The notes under the pieces were generated by a model that made no database searches, was not told the origin of the DNA, and saw nothing but the letters and a program-made list of their open reading frames with translations. This document shows positions 1 to 10,270 of a stretch of 64,000 nucleotides of DNA, piece by piece. The position numbers and the translations under genes were made by a program. The first letter of the stretch is position 1; every line of letters begins with the position of its first letter. The stretch comes from Suillus spraguei (lineage: Eukaryota; Basidiomycota; Agaricomycetes; Boletales; Suillaceae), in the NCBI GenBank assembly GCA_016800925.1, contig JABCPU010000287.1:1-64000 (forward strand), read 5' to 3'.

Positions 1-571
1 TACTCACATTGCCATTCAAAATCCAATCACAATTTTGCCGTATGTGACCCTCCCATCAACAAAGCCCACATTTGCGAGGGGCTCTCTGAGTTGTGCTCAT
101 AGTTGACTCAATGTGAGCCTGGGACACTATTGGAGTGGCTGCTGTATTCTCTGAACAGACTCGGCTTCTCACCGACAGTTCTCCTCCATGTGGTCTACCT
201 TCAATGGCACCTGTGAGTCGTGCTGACTGTGGGCACCCTTTGTGCTGAATGACTGGAGGGTTGTGGATAAGAGTGGAACAAGCCTCTTCAGCTTTGATCT
301 CCTGAGGAAAAGTTTGATAAATCTAGATTGATGTACTGACAAAACATACCACAGCTCATCAAGATCCTGCAACAGTTCGTTGAGGTCTTCCTTTGTGTGG
401 ACACCATTTATGAGTGACTTGAGTGCAGTGTGAGTTTTGTGGTATACTTCACGTGCACCAATTGTCTGAGTGGGTGGTACAGTGCTTCGCTGTGTGGAGG
501 AACTGAGTGGGTTGGATTTGTGAGAAGAATTTGTTGTGAGAGATGTTGATTGAAGGGCAGAGTTATTCTGT
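1..571 (-). pseudogene. Truncated hypothetical coding fragment at left edge
   Basis: Reading the minus strand from the LTR boundary at 571 down to about 300, one frame stays open without a start codon. It is rich in Ser/Thr/Asn at first (SSHKSNPLSSSTQRS), then becomes an amphipathic stretch (HTKEDLNELLQDLDELWYV) before reaching the stop near 169. The upstream part of the gene is cut off by the LTR that starts at 572, and no target-site duplication is visible there. I do not recognise the family. The composition resembles the Ser/Pro-rich fragment at 62,906-63,352, which is likewise cut by an LTR, so both may come from the same multi-copy gene family, but this is inference. It is probably not functional in its present form. 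Confidence 0.35.
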
Positions 572-2002
572 TGTAAAGATTCAACCTAACCTGGGCTGTA
601 GATAAACTACCTCCTAAGTTAGTATGTGTGGTCTTGCGCTCCGTCTAGTCTGCTTCACTTGCAAAACAAGAGCATTCGACCCTAAAGGGGGATGCCTGTT
701 AGTATAGTTAAATCCAAGTCAAACCAATGTGCAAATGTAGCGTCATAGTCAGCGGTAAGTTGCCACAGTCAGCGGTGATGCTGCCAGAACTAGCGTAGTA
801 AGTAGCGGTACTAGCGTTGTTGAAACAAAGTCAGTAACAGTAACGTCAAGCGAGCAATGGCAAGCGATAATATCAGCGGTAGCGGTAAGGTTGCGAGCAG
901 TGCAAAGAAACAGTAAAGAAGGCTGCAGTACTTTCAGCGGTAAAGTAGCGGTGTGTGAGAAGTTCAGTCAAAATAGCAACCAAAAGTCCAGCAGTAATGG
1001 TGAAAGAGCGTGATCAATTAACGAGCGGTAAAGAACTTTAAAGACTAAGTCTACTACTGGGTGGTTCCAGAGCTAGACAATAATCCTGACCTATAGTATG
1101 TGTAATGGGGTAAAATCAGGTACTGTATCATGCGGGGTATGTGGTGCTTATTGTTACGAACTGGGGTGGCGTCACCAGCAACAGTGAAAAGACACAGACG
1201 GTCTGCTGGGAAGTTCTTACAATGTCCAGAAGAGGACAAGGTGAAAGTACAAGGAACGCGTTCCGAGTACGATCAAAGGTTCAGCCTCGATGATAAGTCA
1301 AAGAGGTTCTGCGAGAATAGAGACTAAGGCTAAGGAGTGCTTAGACTTAGAGACGATTCAAGACGACTTAGGTTGGAGGCCTAAGCGAAGGAGATTCCAG
1401 GTAAAACCCAGTAAGATTAAAGTAGGGAATCTACTACAAGTACACTGTGCTTAAATAGGCCAATATGTGCGCACAGACCAAGTAACTGTGAGAACATAAC
1501 TGCGTATCCTAATAAGGAAGGCATGTGTTGTACAGATGCGTTAAGCATATGAGTCAGAGTCATGTGATATGATATACAAGTAAGGAAACAAAGGAAAATG
1601 AATAGGGGCACGTACAACTGTAACACTTATATCCTAAATCATATGTATTCAGAATGCTCTAGGCAAGATCAGTAGCACTCAAGTATAGTAACCGCCATAT
1701 GTAAACATAGCGCGAGGCAGCTGCGGCACGAGGCGACATGTAATAAGACTTGCCATGGAATCAGTGATAATGAACATAAAACAAACAATGCATCAAATGG
1801 AGCTATGTGGACGCGGCAAGGACATGGGAGGACATTGGTACATGGAACGTGGTGCAGCAGTCAGTACAGTGTGTGGTAAGCGTGGGATGCCACCAGAAGT
1901 GCTAAAGGGGTAAGATGGCCATGGACAAGTGGTAACTCCTATAGACATGAGATGAGTGTCAAAAGATAGGGTTTTAAGCCTAGCGCCAATATGTTTGTTA
2001 CA
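572..2002. repeat. LTR remnant (family LTR2) carrying a nested solo LTR
   Basis: The segment starts TGTAAAG and ends GTTACA. It matches 61,207-62,161 over its whole length except for the nested insertion at 1152-1630, and it also matches the start of the copy at 57,284. Both outer ends have the TG...CA form of an LTR. The sequence is peppered with the short motif AGCGGT/AGCGGTA. No convincing 5-bp duplication flanks this copy (tctgt before, ccatg after), so it is either an old solo LTR or one end of a rearranged element. The nested LTR shows that it predates at least one later insertion. Confidence 0.65.
1152..1625. mobile_element. Solo LTR, family LTR1, copy A (TSD CTTAT)
   Basis: This 474-bp unit begins TGTTACGAACTGGGG and ends CTGTAACA, giving short inverted ends TGTTAC/GTAACA. 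It is flanked by the direct 5-bp repeat CTTAT at 1147-1151 and 1626-1630. Near-identical units lie at 2793-3268 and 57,885-58,351. There is no internal coding region, so this is a solo LTR left by LTR-LTR recombination or a terminal-repeat-only element. The uninterrupted paralogous site is present in the window near 61,785 (ggtgcttatatcctgaatca), which confirms the boundaries. Confidence 0.85.
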
Positions 2003-2792
2003 CCATGGTAGATAAGTGTTGTTTTGAAGGATGGTGAGAAAGTGCATCATTTTCGTGCCATGGTTGACTATCTTCAAGAAATGTTGTATTGCCAATCCTC
2101 ATGAATTTACCAGCTGGAGCAACCACTTGGTGGAAATATATGCCTCGTCATTCTTGAAGCTATTGATCATGTGCTGCAGCAGGAATCATTGCATGAGTGT
2201 GACTGTACTAGAAGTGTATGGTTGCAGGTTTAATGTCATTAAAAAAATGCAGCCACTATGTGTGAGAACATACTGAAAATTGAATACCAGGCAAGCAAAC
2301 TTAGTCAACACACAAGTCTTATTTCTGCAATTCCTAGTTCTAATACTACCCACCAGATAAATGGTCCTTTTTAGCAGTACAGTGCTGGTTGAGTGTGGCG
2401 GTGGGCTCCAGCTGTTAGAAACCCTGCTACAGTATCAAAAGTCAGGAGGGTTTCTGCTGACTAAGCAAGTAACCCCAGGCAAGGGGCATCTACAACTTGA
2501 AAGTGCTTGTCAAGCAGAGTTCGATTTACCTGAGTATGTAATGCTGCTATGCGAGCGGTTAGGACTTTCGCTTCAGAAGTAAAGTTTGTCTAGCAGAAAA
2601 TAGATATATTTGAGAGACTCAAAGATTATCATAGTAGATTGCGAGTCACTGATTATCTAGTGGTAGTAATGGTAGCACTAATCAACTTGCATGCAAAGCC
2701 AACCCTTGAGCAACTATATCCTGTTTGACAGACTGTGAAAGTGAATGAAGTACAGGCATGTTACGAACAATGTTGTTGTGATTCTGGATGGC
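2003..2792. other. No supportable gene
   Basis: Between the two repeat copies there are only short open frames on either strand and no conserved motif that I recognise. On the minus strand, a short open stretch just upstream of the LTR (about 2003-2095) could be an exon remnant. The last 110 bases on the minus strand belong to the interrupted gene described at 2682-4698. Confidence 0.5.
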
Positions 2793-4698
2793 TGTTACGA
2801 ACTGGGGTGGCGTCACCAGCGACAGTGAAAAGACACGGACGGTCTGCTGGGAAGTTCTTACAATGTCCAAAGAAGGACAAGGTGAAAGTACAAGGAACGC
2901 GTTCTGAGTACGATCAAGGGTTCAATCTCAAAGACAAGTCTAAGAGGTATCCGCGAGAATAGGGACTAAGGCTAAGGAGTGCTTAGACTTAGAGACGATT
3001 CAAGACGACTTAGGTTGGAGACCTAAGCAAAGGAGATTCCAGGTAAAACCCAGTAAGATTAAAGTAAGGAATCTACTACAAGTACACTGTGCTTAAATAG
3101 GCCAATATGTGCACACAGACCAAGTAACCGTGAGAACGTAACTGCGTATCCTAATAAGGAAGGCATGTATTGTACAGATGCGTTGAGCATATGAGTCAAA
3201 GTCATGTGACATGATATACAAGTAAGGAAACAGAGGGAAAATGAGTAGGGGCACGTACAACTGTAACAATGGCCGTGTACTCCTTGGCTGAAGGAGAAGT
3301 TGGTGAAAAAGAAACTGATTATAGATCCCCTCCTGGAACTCCAGGAGGCTATTGTGAACTTCAATGCCGCCAATTAAAAACAAGTCGTCAAGATTGTCGA
3401 GATTGTCGAAGCTAAGTGCTTCATGAAGGTGCGTGTTCCAGAGGGCGCTGTAGATCGTCTTGATGACACCAGGATGGTTAACAGGAGACATGATAGTCGG
3501 ATCTTTCTGGGAGAACTTAAGTCAATTTCACACCACCAGAAACAAAAACAATGCACTCACAAATAAATAAGTGTGATTGATGAGAAGTGGGGCAACAGTA
3601 TCCTTTCTGTAGTCAGTAAGCGACCTCGTATCTCCAGCTTCAAGGTTGAGGGAATAACGATGAGGAACAACATGCCATGCCTCCTTCTTGAAGACTGAAC
3701 GGATAGTGGTCATGATGCCCAATAACTTCTTGCATGACTCATCATGATCCAGTATTTGCAAAGGCGCCAATGATATGCCATGCACTAAATGATTCGCTGC
3801 CTCCAAAAATGAATCTTCTACCAATGTAGGATTCTGTCCTGATGTGCACATGGCATTCCCAAGGAGCACCTTTCAGCGCATGACTTGCTTTGCCTCTTTC
3901 ATCACCTGCTTTACCTCATTGTCCGTTAAATGCTGTGTGGTATTGGGATCAGGTGTCGGGCCGGATGGTGTTGTGAGGGATGTAGGGCAGACAGGAGGCA
4001 GCAGTTGGCATTGAGAGGGAACTGCCGGTGTAACAGAAACCTCAGTCATAGGCTGTAATAATAGAGTCAAAAATGAAAATAGAATGATTAAGATTACTTA
4101 CCCTGATTACGCCTGTCATTATGTGCTGGCCTCATTGGGCCTCTGCCGGATGATAGCACGGGTTATATATGAACACCCTCCATATTCTGGGGAGGTTCAT
4201 GCCTGCCCGGGCTACACACTGGGCCCGTTGGTGTTCAAGATGTTCTCCATGCATTCACTCAATACTGCTAAACCTTGAAGTTGTGACTGGTTCGAGGCCC
4301 CAGATGCTAGAAGGTATAAGGTCACCGAAAGTCGGCACACTGGGGAGACGATCGTGAGGATTAGATGCCGTTGGGAGAGGAAGTTGCTGACGGGATGATG
4401 ATGGCACATTGTCGAGATGATGGCCCAAGGTATTGCCAGATGATCGATAGTCTTGAAGAGGACTGGAAGGTGGCAGGTCCCAATAACGCATTTGTAGCTG
4501 AGGGTGGACTGGTGGATAATAGGGAAGGGGTTGGTAGTGTTGAGGAGCCTTGGGGTCGCAGGGGTCATACTCTTGAGGTGTGTTGTAGATTTGGGGCCGC
4601 TCGTAGAACTGAGGCAGATCATTAATCTGCTCATAGCCTTCGCCCTCTCCCTCATCCTTGTTCTCGCCCTCATCCTCATCCTTGTCCTCTTCAATCAT
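2682..4698 (-). pseudogene. DUF6532-like hypothetical gene, interrupted by a solo LTR
   Basis: Several minus-strand exons read in order. They are an acidic, proline/tyrosine-rich N-terminal region (about 4255-4698), a short Thr/Pro linker (about 3873-4070), a conserved-looking block with FKKEAWHVVPHRYSL (about 3528-3869), a block with SALWNTHLHEALSF and LFLIGGIEVH (about 3280-3490), and a short last exon ending at 2682. The order and the HEALSF...GG...LLEFQ pattern resemble the fungal DUF6532 family, which is multi-copy and uncharacterised. A solo LTR (2793-3268) with target duplication ATGGC sits inside the last exon. Without it the frame AKEYTAIQNHNNIVR would be continuous. The family call is tentative, while the interruption is seen directly. 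A second gene of the same general type lies at 55,085-57,077. Confidence 0.5.
2793..3268. mobile_element. Solo LTR, family LTR1, copy B (TSD ATGGC)
   Basis: This 476-bp unit is almost identical to copy A. It starts TGTTACGAACTGGGG and ends CTGTAACA. The direct repeat ATGGC occupies 2788-2792 and 3269-3273. The insertion lies within the 3' exon of the minus-strand DUF6532-like gene, so it separates the end of that protein from its body. Confidence 0.85.
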
Positions 4699-5124
4699 GG
4701 CAGAGAGGTTGTCATAAAGAGGTGGAGGCTGTGTATACTCGTCTGGAAGCCCGAGTTGGCTACAGTCTGGTTGGAGGCAAGGGTTAATATTGGACGTGTG
4801 GCCTGGTTTTTTGATTGCCTACATATCAATCAGTGTCATTGTAGCTACAGGATATTCCAAAGTACCTACTTTCGCATTCTTTCACACTAAACGCCATTTT
4901 TTTATCGCAGTTATTGCAGTCTTCTTTGGGGGCATGGTGGAAGGAAGTACTTAAGAGATAATGATCAGTACAACTCATAATTTGTCTTACCTACTGACAT
5001 GCGGATGCCAGTACACTGATCAAGTGATTGATAATTGCCAGGCACTATGCCATGAGGCATGGCGATCAGCGCGACTTAGATCTAGGCGCGACAAGATAGG
5101 TAATAAGACAGATGCTCAAGAAGG
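4699..5124. other. Intergenic, no gene seen
   Basis: Only short unsupported frames are present. The 5' region of the minus-strand DUF6532-like gene is expected here, but no promoter element could be assigned with confidence. Confidence 0.4.
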
Positions 5125-6128
5125 CTACAAAATGACCGAACGGTGATACATTGATATCGTCCAACTACAAACAACAAGCATCATTTCCTGATGTAGACAT
5201 AAACAACAGATCAGCAGTTGACACCACCAGGAAGGGAAGTCTAACTTACCATGCACAAAAAATAATTTATTAAGCGCCAAATCAGAACTCTTCCTAGTAA
5301 TAAACAATTCAGTCAAGATTATATGATGAGAAGAAATTAAACCCACCACCAAGTCGTCATCGTCTGTCATGGTAGAATTGTCATCAGAGTCGTCACCATG
5401 CAAGTCTTCTTGAGTAAAGTTTGTATCAGTGATCCCTCGAGCGATTGCAAGTCCTTCCAAATGATTGAAGTCCATTCGTACAGAACTGAGTGCCTCTTCG
5501 TCTTGGCGGTAGGTCTGGATGGTTTGGGCAGATTCTCTTGAAATTTGTTTCTCTGCTAGATCCAGCCATAGTTTCAACCCTGATTGAGCAACCCTGTGCT
5601 CTTTCTGCAAAGTGGCAATGGTGCGCTTCAAAAACCTCTTCCACCAGTTGATTTCCTTGACTTCCCACATCTTTGACATCAGGTGAGTGCGATACTTCTC
5701 ACATGTAGCATACTGAGCTGAAATGGCTTCTTTGATGACCTCCCTCGGTATGTCTGTATCACTTAAGATAGCTTGCGCCTAAAAATAAAATACATGGTAG
5801 TCAGTATGAACATGAAACAATGAATGTATAAGTCCTACCTGAGCCAAAAAGTTGGCAGGAGTAACATCAGAATTGGCCTCTGTCACCAACATGCTATTGG
5901 ATGGCCCATATATTGTGGACTCCCCTCAGATAAAGGTAAGGGAAAACTGTATTTGCCTTTGCTGCTCATGTAAAACGCACAAGGCTTACTAAAGCCAGGA
6001 GAAGAAGGATAATCTACAAAGGTCACAGAGCTAGTTGGGCTAGGAGGATTCATAGGATGATGCGCATGATTCATAATGAGGACGTCTGGCATGACGGATG
6101 AGTAACTCACTGTTATCAGGCCACTCAA
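5125..6128 (-). CDS. Hypothetical protein, Trp/Lys-rich coiled region
   Basis: Minus-strand exons read from about 6128 to 5350. The first carries a Pro/Ser-rich segment (NHAHHPMNPPSPTSS). After a short intron (about 5780-5838) comes an exon encoding a charged helical region (KMWEVKEINWWKRFLKRTIA, then a second helix with HRVAQSGLKLWLDLAEKQIS) and an acidic tail (EDLHGDDSDDNSTMTDDDD). The helical part could form a coiled coil. The 3' end is uncertain: the open frame continues to 5125 but probably reads through an intron after the acidic tail. I do not recognise a family. Its place between a DUF6532-like gene and a Plavaka transposase suggests a transposon-associated or multi-copy gene, but nothing in the protein proves this. 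Confidence 0.4.
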
Positions 6129-6362
6129 AGGAGTTGTTTACCAAGCGTGATGAGGCACATCACACTGCACAGGCATATTGGAGTTTAAAGGACTTGGGCG
6201 AATTTGAGCAATCGTTCCTGCTGCATCTGAGCAAATTGATCAACTTGAGCCTGCTGCATCGATAATTGCTTCAATGTCCAGTATAGAATAAGATGACACA
6301 CCAGATCCTTATAACTTCATATCTGATGAGGCATCTTTTAGATCTGGAAAGTAAGTACTTTC

Positions 6363-9285
6363 TTGATATCAATCACCTGCAGGGCAACTCTGACTCTGTG
6401 TGGACTCGGAGTGTCGTACAACTGTCCTACCTGTGCAATCCAATTCAAGTCGGTAGAAGATCTATGCACTCATCTAACAGATGATCCGCAATGCAATGGT
6501 GTACCTGTCCCACTTTCAGTTCACCAACCTGCTGGTCCAGGGGAGGAGCGCACAGCTCGCTATCATGAAAACTCGGGATCCATCTATGCGTTCAATGTGC
6601 CAAACACATTTGAGTGTATGAAGGCTCACCATATACATAACATGTACTACCCATTTGCAGACAGAGAGGAATGGGAGTTGGCTAAATTTCTTAGCGAGAA
6701 TCTCAACCAGGGTCAAATAACTCGGTTTTTGAAGCTGTTGTGGGTCAGTCAACGTCAATGGCTGCATATTGATTTACCGCTGATGAATATTATGAGCAGG
6801 TGAAGTCAACAACACAGAAAGCACCAGCATATACATCCGCTCAACAAATGTTCACCTTCATAGATGCCCTCCCAAGAGGGCCAAAGTGGCGCTGTATGAC
6901 CATTAAGACAGAAGGGTACATCACTACTCATCCTGTACAACTAATTTGGCGTGATGCCCTGGAGGTGATGCAGCACATCTCTGGTAACCCGGTATTCGCC
7001 AATGATATGGAGTTTGATCCATATGAGATTCACGTCAATGGAGAACGAGAGTACGGCGAATGGATGTCCAGCCAGCGAACTCATGATATTCAGGTATATA
7101 ATAATTTTTGATCTACACAACATAGCTGACTTGCTCTTAGGACCAGCTCCCACCAGGTGCCACTATCGTACCCATCATTCCTGCATCTGACAAAACACCA
7201 GTCACTCACCAAACAGGTGCACTGGAGATGCATCCCATGTTCCTCACCACAGCTAACATTCACTCAGACATTCGCATGAAAGCGACCACGCACACTTGGT
7301 CATGCATGGCATATATGCCCATCCTGCAGTTCGTTTGCCACCCAGACTTCTTGCAAGCCTGTGTCTGGCATCAATGTGCAGATATTGTCTGTGAAAATTT
7401 AAAAATAACTGCCACAACTGGTACAAGTATGGTGGACTCATCTGGTCACGCATGCTACACATTCACCCCCCTTGTTGCATACACCACCGATCTTCCTGAG
7501 CAGCAGATGATTGCGTGCATCAGTAAGAATGCATCTCCCATCACTTTGGCTACTCAGTCGCAATTTGGGAATGGCATGTTGTATCCTCCTCATAATGGGA
7601 ATCTCACAATCAAAGCGCTGCACCAGCTTTGCCAACATGTGGATCCCTGGAAGGTTCAACAATTCCAGGAGGAAGCTAAAGTGTGTTATCTCAGTGGGGT
7701 CCAACTTCCCTTCTGGCACAACTGGCACTTTAGTGATCCTGCATTTTTCCTTGCACCTGACATCCTCCACACTCTCCACAAAATGTTTTTCGAGCATATA
7801 TTTGAGTGGTGCAAGGAGGTTCTGGGGGCGGATGAGCTCAATTCCCGCTTTCATAGCCAACATAAATGCATTGGAACTCAACATTTTTCTCAAGGTGTCT
7901 CACATGTCCAACAGATGACCAGGTGGGAGCATTGGGATATCCAGCGCACGATTGTTACCACAATCGCAGGTGTTGCTGATGCAGACTTTATCCAGGCAAT
8001 TTGTGCGCTTGTTGATTTTATCTACCAAGCTCAATCCCCAACCTTCACTCCATCGTCGATTAATGCTATGACATCCTTGCTCGCAGAATTCCATCACTTC
8101 AAAGGAGCGATCATCAACGCTGAGGCTCGTAGGGGGACCTCCAGTCCTATTGAGCACTTCAAGATACCTAAGCTCGAACTCTTTGCTTCATTTGCTCGCG
8201 CTATCCCTAATCTTGGAGCCCCAATCCAATTTACATACGAGACCAGCGAACGCATGCTGATCACACATTGTAAAAGTCCTTTTGTGCGCACCAACCATCA
8301 TCATACAAGCTTCACGCAGCAAATCATCCGCCTTTTGGATCGGGAAGATACAGCATGCCTTTGACCTTTACGCTCTCCTCCAGTCGAAAACATTGTCCCT
8401 CAACAATCTAATTGACAATGAATTTGAGGAAGTCATTGATATTGACCTGACATTCAGTTGGATCGCGTGCATCGTGCCTGAGGATGTATCTCATTTTCAC
8501 GGCCCTCATCCCATTTGCAATCATTTTCTCAAGGGGCTTCTTTCCGAAGATAACACTGTCACATTCCATGTCACTGTCTCTAGCGATCTGGCTGACAAGT
8601 CATCCAATCTTTTGGTGCAATTATATCACCTTCCAAACTTCCCCAATCAGCTCCGCTCCTTTATTGAGCATGTGAATGGGCCTGGGTCCCACTTTCAGAC
8701 CCATCTCCTCAAGGTTTGGAACAAATTCCATTTGCAGCTACATTTGGACCTGCGTCCACATCTTGTAATGCCAAGCCAGCAAGTGCAAGCATATCCACTG
8801 TCTGAAACTTTTCCCTTCAGAAATTGTGACATTGTGCTCTTGCAGTCGCAGAATGACAGTGAGATTCTAGTATTTCATTAGTATCATTGTACTAACCCAG
8901 TCCTCTAGATCAAGTTGTAGTTGGGCAAGTTTGAATGGTATTTGGTTTCTCAGCGAGGGGCTCCGTGCTGCCTCCCGAACTTGCTGCACCACTTCTTTAC
9001 ATGCAGCTATTTGAAGTGATCTCACATCCGCAGGATGATCCTGCGGTTATGATGTACCACGTTAGACATGGTTTGAGACCAGTCCCAATGGCACGCGAAC
9101 GAGACTTGGAACGATTGTATCTCTTACTGATGTTACTCACACGATTGAGCTGATTCCTGAATACAGTGAAAGAGTTAATCGCAATGTTACTTCCATGACG
9201 TCCTTGGAACTTTATGATACCTTCTATCTCAACAGTTTTTCAGACAAGGAATGGTACCATTCTTTACACGCAGATTTTTGTTAGT
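6363..9285 (+). pseudogene. Plavaka-type DNA transposase gene (decayed)
   Basis: The product resembles fungal Plavaka transposases (CACTA-related class II elements). In order it has an N-terminal zinc-finger-like motif CPTCAIQF...H...C, the segment MYYPFADREEWELAKFLSE, and an ASDKT motif followed by HPMFLTTANI, which is the region of the first catalytic Asp. These are followed by a CHPDF segment, the FFLAPDILHTLHKMFFEH block, TRWEHWDIQR, a DFIYQAQ block, FKIPKLELFASF and the C-terminal region with MPSQQVQAYPLSETFPF. The end FYLNSFSDKEWYHSL reaches a stop at about 9285. Introns are inferred near 6746-6801 (VKSTTQ resumes) and 7091-7140. Around 8355 the frame changes from LLDREDTACL to FDLYALLQSK, and the 8,880-9,150 part also needs frame changes, so this copy is probably not active as sequenced. 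I could not identify its terminal inverted repeats. Confidence 0.8.
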
Positions 9286-10270
9286 GTAATTCTTTTTATC
9301 CAACAATGCAGTACTAGTAGATCAATGTGATACTATTATCGGTGCTGGTTTTACAGTATCTACGCCAAGATAAGATGCCCAAACACAAATATTACGAACT
9401 TTGTAGATCTCTGCTACTTTACCTCACCATAACGCATCTCCAACCAATCGGATGCTTCAGGGTGCAGGTCGTAAGTCATCAAACTTCTTTGACAGCTTAA
9501 GCGACTTAAGCGAGAAGTTGGGTACTTTTCAGATGGGGTTTCTCATTAGAATTATCCCTGGCGCTCGCGCCGTTACGATAACTGTAGCCGAACTTCCAAA
9601 ATGCTTTAGCCGAGCTTCAAGACGCTTTAGCCGACGTTCAAGATTTTATTCTGAGTACCAATTTTAGAATTGAGCATCCCTATTAAATATTGATTCCCAC
9701 TTATGTAACCAGGCACGATAGAGTCACGCCTTCCCGCAAGAAGCGTCGGGAGCAGTACGAATATTCGTACTGCGACGACGCTTCCTCTCATCTCAGTCGT
9801 TCTCAACGACTTTGTCTTTCCTCCTTGCTTTTGCCTTGCCCGCTGCTCCCTTCTTCAAACACGCGATTTCTCGTTCTAAAACTCGGCATTGTTCATCGCC
9901 CCTCCCCCCTTCCAGTGGTCCGGACCTGGACTGCACCCATACCCTATCTTAGGTGTTTCACGATGGTTTTTCATTTCCCTCCTACCCTCGCGACTCACGT
10001 CGATCCCACAGCACCCGCAGCTTGGGACCGGGAGGCGCTGCCTTCGCCAAAACTGCTCAGCAAGGCAGAGATATCGGTCGTAGACACCACACTTCTGTAG
10101 TACAAAGTAGTGGTAATATCATTAGTATTTTCGAGATCAAACTGCGACTCAGCCTCGCAAAGAGGACGGATCAGGCTCTAGGTTGCCGTAAATAGTCTTC
10201 CCTCTTCAAGCTCTTCCTGTGTCCACAGCTTGTTGCGATCCTGTAGTCGGACTGCAGGTGTAACAGTGGA
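9286..10270. promoter_or_regulatory. Intergenic region upstream of TOR
   Basis: This stretch of about 985 bp lies between the transposase and the TOR start. It has no convincing gene. It holds a small tandem repeat (9588-9665) and a C/T-rich stretch at about 9780-9910 typical of fungal promoters and 5' leaders. The TOR promoter is expected in the right part, but no specific factor site can be assigned. Confidence 0.35.
9588..9665. repeat. Three-copy 21-23 bp tandem repeat
   Basis: The units follow the pattern AGCCGA-CTTCAA-ATGCTTT with small changes: agccgaacttccaaaatg, agccgagcttcaagacg and agccgacgttcaagatt. The repeat is short and diverged, and no function is implied. Confidence 0.6.
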
